Assembly (NCBI GenBank): GCA_963763485.1
Contig: CAVXOW010000004.1
Location: 248,001 to 312,000 of the forward strand
Reading direction: 5' to 3'
Length of the DNA: 64,000 nucleotides
Source of the DNA: CAWCKS01 sp963763485
Lineage (GTDB): Bacteria; Pseudomonadota; Alphaproteobacteria; Rhizobiales; Xanthobacteraceae
Shown here: positions 47,050-56,280 of the stretch, one piece after another
How the letters are laid out: each line of letters opens with the position of its first letter
How positions within the stretch are numbered: the first letter of the stretch is position 1
Translations under genes and position numbers: made by a program
Notes under the pieces: model-generated
The model's database searches: none
Seen by the model: the letters and a program-made list of their open reading frames with translations, nothing else
Told to the model about the DNA's origin: nothing

Positions 47050-47321
47050 TTGGGGCGCGTCAGGCGCCCGACGTATTCGACATCGTCAGCTTCCCGCAGC
47101 CGGTGCAGGTCGAACAAATCAACACCGGGCAGCAATCCGCCGGTGGACTTGCTCACCGGCGGCAGGATACGCTTCACTTTCGCAACCTTGCGATCGTCGG
47201 CGATCGCCATCCGCAAACCGTCAGCGATCAGCGACGTGAGGGTGCGGCCTTCGGCTGCGGCCTTACGCTTGGCGCGGTTCAGCAGGTCCTGTGGCAGTCG
47301 GACTGTGGTTCGCTCGCTCAT
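47046..47321 (-). CDS. Ribbon-helix-helix antitoxin
   Basis: The 91-residue protein begins SERTTVRLPQDLLNRAKRK, a ribbon-helix-helix DNA-binding start, with TLTSLIADGLRMAI after it. It should neutralise the PIN toxin through its C-terminal part and repress the operon. A perfect palindrome (CATATGTC-AC-GACATATG, 47319-47336) covers the start codon and the presumed ribosome-binding region. Confidence 0.85.
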   Translation of the reverse strand: MSERTTVRLPQDLLNRAKRKAAAEGRTLTSLIADGLRMAIADDRKVAKVKRILPPVSKSTGGLLPGVDLFDLHRLREADDVEYVGRLTRPK

Positions 47322-47336
47322 ATGTCACGACATATG
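47319..47336. promoter_or_regulatory. Palindromic operator of the toxin-antitoxin operon
   Basis: CATATGTC and GACATATG are perfect 8-bp arms around AC, and the left arm starts with the antitoxin's ATG (as CAT on the plus strand). A further TTATGTC half site lies about 15 nt upstream. This suits binding by the antitoxin, with repression of transcription and perhaps of translation. Confidence 0.6.
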
Positions 47337-47530
47337 CTGGGAGCGCCGTTATGTCAACGCCGACCAAGGGCCTCACGTCGCGGAGCGCCGGCGTACCCCC
47401 AACTCCTGACCAAAAAATCAAAACGCATCGCCCGGGAAAACCCGAACGATGCGCTCGAAGTCTGGGAAGTGTTTTTGTTGTTGCGGGCCGCCGGTCTTGC
47501 CGCCGGCTAGCCCAATTCCGTCGGCTGGTC

Positions 47531-48049
47531 TCAGAGCCGATAGAGGATCTGGTCGGTCCAGAAACGCTCCAGACGATGCAGCGACTTGTTGAGCGTCGCG
47601 AACTCGTCGGTGGAGATGCCGCCGACCTGCTCGACCGTCTTGATGTGCTTGTCGTACAGCGACTCGACGATGCGGCGAACCTCCTGACCTTGCGCGGTCA
47701 GGCGGATGCGCACCGAGCGGCGATCGACACGCGAGCGCTGGTGGTCGAGGAAGCCCATCTCGACGAGCTTCTTCAGATTGTAGGAGACGTTGGAGCCAAG
47801 GTAATAACCGCGCGTGCGCAACTCGCCCGCAGTCAGTTCCTTGTCGCCGATGTTGTAGAGCAAGAGCGCCTGCACCGAGTTGATGTCGGAGCGACCGCGG
47901 CGATCGAACTCATCCTTGATGACATCGAGCAGGCGGCGGTGCAGCCGCTCTACCAAGGTCAATGCTTCAAGATAGAGCGGCTGAACTTGCGCTGACTTGC
48001 GCGGTTCGCGCTCGGCGGCTTCCACCGCCGTGGCAACAGCTTTCATCAT
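47531..48049 (-). CDS. ldtR: MarR-family regulator LdtR
   Basis: The 172-residue protein has a MarR winged helix (SVQALLLYNIGDKELTAGEL, then YYLGSNVSYNLKKLVEMGFL and RSRVDRRSVRIRLTAQG). The recognition helix and flanks match the rhizobial/Liberibacter LdtR type, which regulates L,D-transpeptidase and osmotic stress genes. The symbol is given on resemblance. Upstream lies a small palindrome that may be its own operator. Confidence 0.75.
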   Translation of the reverse strand: MMKAVATAVEAAEREPRKSAQVQPLYLEALTLVERLHRRLLDVIKDEFDRRGRSDINSVQALLLYNIGDKELTAGELRTRGYYLGSNVSYNLKKLVEMGFLDHQRSRVDRRSVRIRLTAQGQEVRRIVESLYDKHIKTVEQVGGISTDEFATLNKSLHRLERFWTDQILYRL

Positions 48050-48466
48050 GACACTTCCCCTGTATGTCGATTTTTTTGTCGACTTATTCGACGAAACTTT
48101 TGTCCCGTCTGATGGTCGGGAAGTTAGGGGTCGCGTTTGAACATCAGCTTAAATAACAGCATAAAGAGATCGTGAATTGAAAACAGTGAATCATTGATAA
48201 CCCCTCAAAATTGCTGCGTTTTGTAAGCATCGATTCAGGACAAACCGGACGTGTTCACCGTTCGTCCGGAGGCGCTGTCGCGATACGGAACAGCACCGTT
48301 CAAATTGAAAATAATCAGGTAAGACCTGTGCCCAAATCCGTTCAGAGCTTCATAACTATGGTTCGTGCCAGATTGCGCGATTGGAGCGGTTTTGCGCCAA
48401 CGCCGGAGCAGCCGGGCAGCGCCCGTCCTGTCTTCGCTTTGCGCTGTCAGTACAGACCTCGAAACA
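48050..48466. other. AT-rich intergenic region upstream of ldtR
   Basis: This 417-nt stretch is AT-richer than its neighbours and separates ldtR from the end of the acyltransferase gene. GTCGA-CTTAT-TCGAC at 48078-48092, with a further GTCGA at 48066, is a candidate regulator site 29 nt upstream of ldtR. A 101-residue ORF on the plus strand (48211-48516) has no support. Confidence 0.45.
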
Positions 48467-49561
48467 TCATCCGCGGACGTCGAGCGGTTCAACAATCGCT
48501 GGCACCGCGCCCGTAGCAGGATCGCGGCGCCAGATCATCCGGCCGGCCCGTATGCAGGGCCGCTCGATCCAGCGATAGGATACAGCGGCGAGCGGAATGG
48601 TTGCCAATACGACCGGCGGACCAACGATCAGCGCGTAGGCGACGGGATGCCCCTCAAACGCGCCACGCAGCAGATTGTCCGAAGTCAGCAGGAATGGAAG
48701 GTTCGCGAGGTAGAGGCTGTAGCTGATCCGGCCGAGAAACGCCGCGTGCGGTCTTTCAAGCCAGGCGCCGACCGCCCCGGCCCTCTTGTAGAACAGCATC
48801 ACAACGAGCAAGGCCGCAAATGTCTCCTGCAACGTACGCGTCGTCGTCATGCTTCGCTCGGTGCAGTGCGCGGCGAGCAGCATGGCCGGGATGATCACCC
48901 ACACCGCGCCCGGCGGCATTCGATCGGCGATCCAACGCCCGATCGCCGTGGGTATCAGCATTCCCAGCACGATCGGGTACGTGAAAATACGAAGAACAAT
49001 CCCGACGTCCTGCGGCGGGAGATGGCGCGACGCCGTAACGATCGCGATGCAAGCCAGCACCATCCACACCAGACCACGGTGCCGGAGCACAAGAAACGTG
49101 GCAAGCAGCAAAGGCGTTGCGAGGATTTCAGCATTCAACGTTGCGGACTGGCCGAGCACGCCGAAATTATAGAGCAGCAAGTTTTCAATGATGTCCTGCG
49201 CGCTCGGCGGGCTGCCAAGGAGGTAGAAGAAACCTGCGGTGATCAGCACCCATACGACGAGCGCCGGGAAGATCCTGAATATGCGGTCGATCGTAAAGCC
49301 CGTGCAGATTTCAACTGCGCGCCCGCGTTGACGCATCAGGCTGTTCATGAGCACCGCCCCGCTCAGAACGAAGAAGATCGAGACCGCGGTGATGCCGTTG
49401 AACGTCGCTATGGCGAGCCGGGAGGCCAGGTCGCCAACGTTTTGCGCTCCGGCAAGGAAGGGGGTGGTGCTGAGAGCGTCGCCGAAGCAGTGGAAAATGA
49501 TGACGGCCGAAGAGGCATATCCCCGCAAGCCGTCGAGTTGGTCATTGCGCATCGCGGACAC
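48467..49561 (-). CDS. Acyltransferase-3 family membrane protein
   Basis: The 364-residue protein starts with the family mark QLDGLRGYASSAVIIFHCF and has about ten helices, with ISIFFVLSGAVL-like VSIFFVLSGAVLMNSL and FLGRISYSLYLANLPF later. Such proteins O-acylate sugars of lipopolysaccharide, exopolysaccharide or Nod factors at the inner membrane. No sugar-biosynthesis genes are adjacent, so the acceptor is unknown. Confidence 0.85.
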   Translation of the reverse strand: MSAMRNDQLDGLRGYASSAVIIFHCFGDALSTTPFLAGAQNVGDLASRLAIATFNGITAVSIFFVLSGAVLMNSLMRQRGRAVEICTGFTIDRIFRIFPALVVWVLITAGFFYLLGSPPSAQDIIENLLLYNFGVLGQSATLNAEILATPLLLATFLVLRHRGLVWMVLACIAIVTASRHLPPQDVGIVLRIFTYPIVLGMLIPTAIGRWIADRMPPGAVWVIIPAMLLAAHCTERSMTTTRTLQETFAALLVVMLFYKRAGAVGAWLERPHAAFLGRISYSLYLANLPFLLTSDNLLRGAFEGHPVAYALIVGPPVVLATIPLAAVSYRWIERPCIRAGRMIWRRDPATGAVPAIVEPLDVRG

Positions 49562-49764
49562 GTCTCCCGGCCCTGGCGCAAGGTGCCGCAGTACACGGCC
49601 AGGATAGACAGGATATTTGCGATGGCGCCAACATCAAAGCCCGCAGGAGACGCAAAACACGTTCATTCGATCAGTCTTGCGATCAGTTCTTGCGATCGAA
49701 TGCGGCCGGCGCCCGCGGACAAGGATTAAGCCCCGTCGAACGCCGCAGTGCCGTTAGCGCGCCC

Positions 49765-50232
49765 TCACGGTGGCCGCTCGAGCGCCGCCATCCAGGCCAG
49801 CGCGAGGTAGGCTGCGAGCAGCACCACTTCCACGATCACGATCAGAAAGTGCCCGCCATAAATGTTCGGGAACATCAATTCGATCACCGCCATGGACACC
49901 ACGGAGGTGAGCCACACCACCGCACCCCACGGCGTTGCCAGCCAAAGCCCGACCGCGGCGACAAGCTCGATCACGGCGAAATAGATCGTTGCCGCCTGCC
50001 ACGACATCGGCTGCATCTCGAAGGCGCTGTCGTCAGTGCCGACGAAGCCGGTGACCTCGGCCCAGTGATAGAGGCCCTTGAGCACGGCGACCGCCGCCAT
50101 CACGCGCAGGTAAATGACGAGCCGTGTGGTCCAGACACCTTCGGCCGCGCGGGAGGTGGCTGGACTGATCGGATCGACCGATCCGGTCTGCAGCTCACGC
50201 GTCACCGGTTCCTGGGTGGATTGGTCGGACAT
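49765..50232 (-). CDS. DUF6163-type membrane protein
   Basis: From ATG 50232 the product has 155 residues with about four membrane helices (RVMAAVAVLKGLYHWAEV, IYFAVIELVAAVGLWLA, VVWLTSVVSMAVIELMF, VVLLAAYLALAWMAAL). It matches small membrane proteins next to hemB in Bradyrhizobiaceae; the function is unknown. It is divergent from hemB across about 100 nt. Confidence 0.7.
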   Translation of the reverse strand: MSDQSTQEPVTRELQTGSVDPISPATSRAAEGVWTTRLVIYLRVMAAVAVLKGLYHWAEVTGFVGTDDSAFEMQPMSWQAATIYFAVIELVAAVGLWLATPWGAVVWLTSVVSMAVIELMFPNIYGGHFLIVIVEVVLLAAYLALAWMAALERPP

Positions 50233-50334
50233 CGTTTTGGGCGGTTTCGCTTGCTCAGTTTTGGTTCCAGCGCCGTGACGCCACGGCACCCGAATGCTAT
50301 TGTGATGCCGACCTTTTCAAGGAGTTTGCTGGCG

Positions 50335-51399
50335 ATGGCAATCAAATTTGGCCGCCCGATCGAGCTGCGCGACACCCCCCGTCGCAGCGAGGCCGCGACC
50401 ATCGAGGAACGGCTCGACCTGACCATCCGGATGCGGCGCAATCGCAAGTCGGAGTGGGCACGGCGCATGGTGCGCGAAAACGTGCTGACGACCGACGACC
50501 TGATCTGGCCACTATTCGTGACCGGTGGCGAAAATGCCCGTATTCGGGTGGCCTCGATGCCTGACGTCGACCGCCTGTCGGTCGATCAGGTCGTGCGCGA
50601 CGCCGAGCGCGCGGCAAAACTCTCGATCCCCTGCATCGCGCTGTTCCCCTATACCGACCCGTCCCTGCGCGACGAGAACGGCAACGAGGCACTGAACGCC
50701 GACAACCTGGTGTGCCGCGCGGTCCGCGCGGTCAAGCGCGAGTTTCCCGAGCTCGGCGTGCTGTGCGATGTTGCGCTCGATCCCTACACCAGCCACGGCC
50801 ATGACGGCTTGTTGCGCGACGGCGTGATCCTCAACGATGAGACAGTCGCAGTGCTCGCGCAGCAAGCGATCATTCAGGCAGAAGCCGGCTGCGACATCAT
50901 CGCGCCCTCGGACATGATGGATGGCCGCGTCGGCGCCATCCGCACGGCGCTGGATGACGAAGGATTCCACGACGTCCAGATCATGTCGTACGCGGCCAAA
51001 TATGCGTCGGCCTTCTACGGCCCGTTTCGCGACGCGATCGGATCGGCGAAGGCGCTGGTCGGCGACAAGCGCACCTACCAGATGGACCCGGCCAACACCG
51101 ACGAGGCGCTGCGCGAGATCGAGCTCGACATCGCGGAAGGCGCCGACATGGTGATGGTCAAACCGGGCATGCCTTATCTCGACGTGCTGCGCCGGGTGAA
51201 AGACGCCTTCGGCATGCCGACCTTCGCCTACCAGGTATCAGGCGAGTATTCGATGATCATGGCCGCGGCCAATAACGGCTGGATCGACGGCGACCGCGCG
51301 ATCATGGAAAGCCTCATCGGTTTCAAACGCGCCGGCGCCGACGGGATTTTGACCTACTTCGCGGCAACGGCCGCCGAAAAGCTCAAGGCCTCGTCGTAG
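50335..51399 (+). CDS. hemB: Delta-aminolevulinic acid dehydratase
   Basis: The 354-residue protein has the HemB marks: LCDVALDPYTSHGHDG, the Schiff-base lysines in MSYAAKYASAFYGPFRDA and VMVKPGMPYLDVLR. It makes porphobilinogen from two 5-aminolevulinates. The metal site shows Asp-rich DVALDPYTSHGHDG rather than the Cys triad, as in the magnesium type known from Bradyrhizobium. ATG 50335 follows AAGGAG by 13 nt; an ATG at 50305 is an alternative. Confidence 0.95.
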   Translation: MAIKFGRPIELRDTPRRSEAATIEERLDLTIRMRRNRKSEWARRMVRENVLTTDDLIWPLFVTGGENARIRVASMPDVDRLSVDQVVRDAERAAKLSIPCIALFPYTDPSLRDENGNEALNADNLVCRAVRAVKREFPELGVLCDVALDPYTSHGHDGLLRDGVILNDETVAVLAQQAIIQAEAGCDIIAPSDMMDGRVGAIRTALDDEGFHDVQIMSYAAKYASAFYGPFRDAIGSAKALVGDKRTYQMDPANTDEALREIELDIAEGADMVMVKPGMPYLDVLRRVKDAFGMPTFAYQVSGEYSMIMAAANNGWIDGDRAIMESLIGFKRAGADGILTYFAATAAEKLKASS

Positions 51400-51404
51400 C
51401 CGTC

Positions 51405-51557
51405 GTAGGATGGGTTGAGCTCTTCGCGAAACCCATCACTACGAGACAGATGTCAGCGATGGGTTTCGCTTAGTCTATCATCGGGCCGTGCCATAGCAGG
51501 CGCAGCCTGCGTAAACTTGGCTGCGACGCGAGGACCCGTTGGCTCAACCCATGCTAC
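51405..51557. repeat. Dispersed repeat (GTAGGATGGGTT type)
   Basis: GTAGGATGGGTTGAGC (51405-51420) is matched by the inverted GCTCAACCCATGCTAC (51542-51557), with inner copies GAAACCCATC and GATGGGTTTCGC between. Elements of this sequence are common in Bradyrhizobium intergenic DNA. It fills most of the space between hemB and the RDD gene. Confidence 0.75.
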
Positions 51558-51662
51558 AGCTGCATCGCGACGGCATTTTTCGGCCTGGATTTGCGATTTC
51601 GAGCCACTTGCGCGGGGACGCTTGAATATCCATGTGCTGCTCGGCCAGACGAGGAGCACTCC

Positions 51663-52163
51663 ATGTCCAGCGCCTATTCTGCGGATTTCCGCCCGCACGC
51701 CTTCGATCCCTATGATCAGCCCGACCTGTTTCGCGGCGTACTGACGCGGCGTGTCGTCGCCTTCCTGATCGACCTGCTCGTGCTGGCGATCCCGATCGTG
51801 CTCGCCGTGCTTTTCATTACGGTCTTCGGCTTGATCACGCTCGGCGTCGGCTGGCTGCTGTTCTGGCTGGTCTCGCCGCTGTCCATCGTTTGGGCACTGG
51901 TCTATTACGGCGCGACCCTGGGCGGCCCGCATTCGGCCACGATCGGCATGCGGACGATGGATCTCGAATTGCGCACCTGGTACGGCGCGCCCGGCTATTT
52001 CGTGCTCGGCGCAGCGCATGCGCTGGTGTTCTGGGTGACGATATCGTTCCTGACGCCGCTGATCCTGATCGTCGGCCTGCTCAACAGCCGCAAGCGGCTG
52101 TTGCATGATATCCTGCTGGGCACCGTGGTGATCAACCGGTCGCTTCGCACCGCAACGCTATAG
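51663..52163 (+). CDS. RDD-family membrane protein
   Basis: The 166-residue protein has the RDD signature VLTRRVVAFLIDLLVLAIPI (about 25-44, Arg-Asp), two more helical regions, and ATIGMRTMDLEL, with RKRLLHDILLGTVVI near the end. Function of the family is mostly unknown; some members transport ions. It lies between hemB and bpt on the same strand. Confidence 0.85.
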   Translation: MSSAYSADFRPHAFDPYDQPDLFRGVLTRRVVAFLIDLLVLAIPIVLAVLFITVFGLITLGVGWLLFWLVSPLSIVWALVYYGATLGGPHSATIGMRTMDLELRTWYGAPGYFVLGAAHALVFWVTISFLTPLILIVGLLNSRKRLLHDILLGTVVINRSLRTATL

Positions 52164-52291
52164 AGCCAGCCCGGCACCAGCCGATCGTTATGGGAATCGA
52201 AAGGTTGTTCCTGCAATCTTCGATAGATTGACGAGCGCGCCAGCCGGCGCGATGCTGGGCCCCTTCATTTCAGTACCAGTTGACGGAACCG

Positions 52292-53062
52292 GTGACCCAC
52301 CACTCTCGCGATACTCCGCAGTTCTATCTCACTGCACCGTCCCCCTGCCCTTATCTGGCCGGTCGGAACGAGCGCAAGGTGTTCACTCACCTCGTCGGCG
52401 AGAAGGCGGCGGAACTCAATGATCTTTTGACCCATGGCGGCTTCCGACGGAGCCAGTCGATCGCGTATCGGCCGGCCTGCGACCAGTGCCGCGCCTGCGT
52501 TTCGGTTCGTGTGGTGGCGTCGGATTTCCGTCCGACCCGCAATTTCCGCCGGGTGATCGATCGCAATTCCGACATTGCCGGCGAGCTGCGCACGGCGGTG
52601 CCGACATCGGAGCAATATTCGGTGTTCCGGGCCTATCTCGACGGCCGCCACCGCAACGGCGGCATGGCCGACATGACCGTGCTCGACTACGCCATGATGG
52701 TCGAGGACAGCCATGTGCAAACCCGCATCATCGAATACCGCCGGCGGACGGACGAAAAAAGGGCGGCGCGAACCGGCGACCTGATCGGAGTCGCCCTGAC
52801 CGACGTCCTGAACGACGGACTGTCGATGGTCTACTCGTTCTTCGAGCCGGATGAGCAGAACCGCTCGCTCGGCACCTTCATGATCCTCGACCACATCGCG
52901 CGGGCGCGGCGGATGGGGCTGCCCTACGTCTATCTCGGCTACTGGATCGCAGGCTCGCGCAAGATGCACTACAAGAGCCGCTTCCTGCCGCAGGAGCGGC
53001 TGGCACCGAGCGGATGGATTCGCGTCGATGCTGCAGGCTCCGCGAGCGAACCGCAGGACTGA
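52292..53062 (+). CDS. bpt: Aspartate/glutamate leucyltransferase
   Basis: From GTG 52292 the product has 256 residues, beginning THHSRDTPQFYLTAPSPCPY. The N-terminal CPY...GRNERKVFTHL and the CDQCRACVSVRV block are typical of the Ate1-related bacterial transferases, which add leucine to N-terminal Asp/Glu and send proteins to ClpS/ClpAP. A TTG at 52280 is possible but the family starts near the chosen codon. The 181 nt downstream hold no gene I can support. Confidence 0.9.
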   Translation: MTHHSRDTPQFYLTAPSPCPYLAGRNERKVFTHLVGEKAAELNDLLTHGGFRRSQSIAYRPACDQCRACVSVRVVASDFRPTRNFRRVIDRNSDIAGELRTAVPTSEQYSVFRAYLDGRHRNGGMADMTVLDYAMMVEDSHVQTRIIEYRRRTDEKRAARTGDLIGVALTDVLNDGLSMVYSFFEPDEQNRSLGTFMILDHIARARRMGLPYVYLGYWIAGSRKMHYKSRFLPQERLAPSGWIRVDAAGSASEPQD

Positions 53063-53243
53063 CCTCGCAAAGATTTCTTGCACTAAACTGCTACGCAGTA
53101 GGCGCACGCCGCCGAAGCTCACGCAAATGGGGAAGTGGTCAGGTCGAAGGCAAACCTTGGTTGGAGCGCAAATGCCGATGGGCTAACGCGCGACGAGACA
53201 ATCGAGAACGCTATTTCTTCAGCAAACCGGTCTTCAGCGGAGA

Positions 53244-54200
53244 CTAGGGGAAATACCGCTGAGCAAACTTTTGGAAGTTTTCCATCAGGAACCGATTTGC
53301 TCGCTTACTGATTGGAGCGTCTGGTACCATCATGTCAAAAGCGTGAAAAGCGCCGTCGAATACCTTGAACTCAACCGGTACATTGGCCCGACGTAGACTC
53401 TCAACGTAGGTTTTCGTTTCATCCCGAAATGGCTCTGTACTGCCAACGTAGGTGATCGTCGGCGGCAATTTCGTATAATTTGTGCAGCGTGCCGGAGCTG
53501 CGTATGGCGTGACGTTCGTCACGCCATCGAGATAACGGGACCATGCCAGCCTGTTGGCCTTTGCATCCCATACGGGCGCGTCGTTTCCAACGGCAGAGGC
53601 GCTATTCTGCCGGTCGTCAATCATTGGATAGAGCGGCATTTGAAAGGCTATTTTTGCATCGCCGGTATCGGTCGCCTTGAGCGAGACGGCCGCCGCAAGC
53701 CCTCCGCCCGCGCTATGGCCTGACACGATGAATCCATCGGTTCTTCCGCCGATGGAGACCGCATTATCCCTTATCCATAGCAGGGTGTCGTAGCAGTCGT
53801 TGAATGCGGCCGGGTACGGCGCTTCAACGGCCTTTCGATAGTCCGGCGCGACAATGATGCAGGGTACTGTCTCGATGAAGTCCCTGATGATCGAGCCGAA
53901 TTGCTCGGGCACCCCGTAAACGTAACCGCCGCCGTGCAAATACAGCATGACCGGCAGTGGCTCAACTGCCGCGGTTGGCCGATAAACTCTCACACGAATA
54001 GGCGGCCCACCATTTCGGCTCGGAATATGCCGCTCCCGGTTGACAAGTCCTCTCGTGTTTTTTCCCCGCAGGACGGCTCTACTGATAAAACGGAGCACGC
54101 GCGGAGAGACCCATCTCGTGTGTAAAAAGCCCGCGAGAATCCGCCCAGCGGCATATCTGCTGCGCAGGTCTTTATCCACCATGTCTCGGGTGACCTTCAT
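53244..54200 (-). CDS. HSL-type alpha/beta hydrolase (esterase/lipase)
   Basis: The 318-residue protein has the hormone-sensitive lipase marks: YLHGGGYVYGVPEQ (oxyanion hole, about 88-101), SGHSAGGGLAAAVSL (nucleophile Ser), Asp in GSTEPFRDETK, and His in DGAFHAFDMM. Such enzymes hydrolyse short acyl esters. Codon choice looks less GC-rich than in neighbouring core genes, which, with the nearby IS element, suggests a variable region. Confidence 0.85.
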   Translation of the reverse strand: MKVTRDMVDKDLRSRYAAGRILAGFLHTRWVSPRVLRFISRAVLRGKNTRGLVNRERHIPSRNGGPPIRVRVYRPTAAVEPLPVMLYLHGGGYVYGVPEQFGSIIRDFIETVPCIIVAPDYRKAVEAPYPAAFNDCYDTLLWIRDNAVSIGGRTDGFIVSGHSAGGGLAAAVSLKATDTGDAKIAFQMPLYPMIDDRQNSASAVGNDAPVWDAKANRLAWSRYLDGVTNVTPYAAPARCTNYTKLPPTITYVGSTEPFRDETKTYVESLRRANVPVEFKVFDGAFHAFDMMVPDAPISKRANRFLMENFQKFAQRYFP

Positions 54201-54303
54201 CCGATACTTCCTGCGTTAAGTCGCGGAACTTCTTCCATCGGATGGGTCTGCAGCAAGTTCACGCAGGCAGCAAGTTCAGAAAGCTAGTCTAGCAGGGCGC
54301 CGG

Positions 54304-55566
54304 CTATCGCAACGTGGCGGTCATCTTTGCTGGGACGGGCGGCCGAAGGCCCAGCCCCCGAGAAAATAACGTGCGTCTCGATGCCGGCATTCTTTCCGGA
54401 AGCTGTCCGAAATATGAAATGGTTTGCATCATCGCACCCCTGACGGCTGGCTCGATCTTCGCGCAAATAAACCAGCTGACCAGGACGATCATGGCCAGTT
54501 CGACCCATACGGCCAAGGTGGCATCCAGGCCAGCATCGATCAGGACACGAATAATCTCTGCGCCAATGACGTTGTGGGTGAGATAGAGCGGATAGGTGAT
54601 CAGCCCGAGCGTTCTCCAACAAGCCGGCGATTCACGCGAAGCGGCGGCTGCGGAACGCCTGTTCCTGTTCGCGCCATAGGCAATGAGGCCCACCGCCGCT
54701 GCCCAAACCATGATCGGCACGAAGGCTGATTGATCCTTGATGGCGGGGACGCATGTCATAAGGAAAGAGGCAAAGAAGTAGATTTCCGCGGCACCCGAGA
54801 GACAGGTGACGGCGACGGCGACCCGCTCGAGCGCCGTCAATTTTCTGTTTGCAGAAATGAAAAGCCAGATGCCCAGCGCAAAAAAGCAGCCATGGTTCAA
54901 CAGGAATGCCGCGCACGGCACCCGGAACATCAGAATAACGAGATAGGGCAAGTTGGCTGGCGAGAGATCGGGCAAGTTGGCTGGCGTCGTGCATGACAGG
55001 ACCAGCAACGCGACAGCATTGAACACCGCGCTGTAGACGGTGAGGCCAAAGGCGAGGTGCCGCAGGGTGATTTTCTTCGTGCGCATCGCGCAAAACACGA
55101 GCAAATAGAACGCCGTCTCGGCCGCCAGTGTCCAATAGACGGCGTCGAGCGATTGCTTCGTGACTCCCTCGGGAACGAGCAGCATGGCGTGGATGTAGGG
55201 CATGATGAATGTGGATGCTGGTGCACTGCCAAAGAGAACCAGAACGAGGACGGTCGCGGTGGCGCAAATCCAGACCGCCGGATAAAGCCTGAGAGCGCGG
55301 CCAAGAAGAAACTCTGTCGGCGAAGACCTGCTCGCGGAATTCGCTATGACGAAACCGGAAATGACAAAGAATATTTCAACTCCCACCCAGCCGAACCACG
55401 TGAAAGGCGCGGCGGAGGGGTATTGAACATCGGCGGCGACGTAGCGCTCGAAACCTGGGTGGCCAATCGAAACCCAGGCCCAGGACCAGAACATCTGGTG
55501 AAAAATAGCGACGCCGAGGGCAGCCCCGAAGCGCAGCGGATCCAGCAGGGGAAAATGGTTCTTCAT
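54304..55566 (-). CDS. Acyltransferase-3 family membrane protein
   Basis: From ATG 55566 the product has 420 residues. It starts LLDPLRFGAALGVAIFHQMF and continues with VGVEIFFVISGFVIANSAS, then about ten helices, and TLGLITYPLYLTHNVIGAEI near the end, as in O-acetyltransferases of surface sugars. A direct repeat at 54946-54986 gives a duplicated PANLP motif, eight residues apart, in a loop. It is the second member of this family in the window and sits in the accessory stretch. Confidence 0.85.
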   Translation of the reverse strand: MKNHFPLLDPLRFGAALGVAIFHQMFWSWAWVSIGHPGFERYVAADVQYPSAAPFTWFGWVGVEIFFVISGFVIANSASRSSPTEFLLGRALRLYPAVWICATATVLVLVLFGSAPASTFIMPYIHAMLLVPEGVTKQSLDAVYWTLAAETAFYLLVFCAMRTKKITLRHLAFGLTVYSAVFNAVALLVLSCTTPANLPDLSPANLPYLVILMFRVPCAAFLLNHGCFFALGIWLFISANRKLTALERVAVAVTCLSGAAEIYFFASFLMTCVPAIKDQSAFVPIMVWAAAVGLIAYGANRNRRSAAAASRESPACWRTLGLITYPLYLTHNVIGAEIIRVLIDAGLDATLAVWVELAMIVLVSWFICAKIEPAVRGAMMQTISYFGQLPERMPASRRTLFSRGLGLRPPVPAKMTATLR

Positions 55567-56280
55567 GGGAGTGCTCAAATGCGTGAAACGGTCCCGTTGT
55601 AGATATTGGATCCCTTCACCGAGCTCTGTGAGGTGGGTCACACTTGCTCTGCCCACGGTTCAAATGCCCAGATCGTCGTATGGGTTAGCGGGCGCTCGGT
55701 CGCCCAGGACAAGCAATCATGGTCACGACGACCCCAGCTCTTGTTTGCTCCGTCGTTACCGCGGCTGATCACGATGGCCGGCATCGGCACGAGGCGGAGC
55801 GCGTTCCCAATTGGTAAGCCGCATACGGCCATGCGAAGCGCCTTCGCGCTGTGTGTTTCTCCTCACGGCGTCATCGAAGGTTTGCCCTTACACCGAGACC
55901 ACTCTTCATGAGGCGACGCGGTGCCGCTTCAGCCAAACAGGGCTGCGGCCATGACGAACAACGAACATGCGATCACTTTGACTGACGCCGAGCTTAACGA
56001 AGGTGTCGGAGGACTAAATCCGCAGCCACTACCTCCCGAGCCCCGGAGTTGAGCCCCTCGATCTTCGAGTATCTTCCGGAGTTTCGGAATCAATCAGCAC
56101 TTCTCCTTCACGAGCGTATTTCGCGCGTTCTCGTTCTGATTTACGGCGGACCCTCGTCGGCCCTGGCGCGACCTCCTCGCGCCGGGGTCCAGCGTTCGTG
56201 AACCGGAACGTTGGTTTGGAAGCCGGCCGTTTTTCCCCGTGCCAATGCCGACGAAGTGAACTCGCGACTTCAGGTTTTGG
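55567..56280. other. Region without a supported gene, left flank of the IS element
   Basis: This 700-nt stretch between the acyltransferase gene and the IS has only short ORFs (e.g. 55606-55911 plus, 56029-56400 minus) that match nothing I recognise, overlap the IS end, or lack a good start. It may hold gene remnants. Confidence 0.45.

Noticed and set aside
48211..48516. 101-codon plus-strand ORF upstream of ldtR
   Set aside because: Overlaps the end of the acyltransferase gene on the other strand and shows no protein-like pattern.
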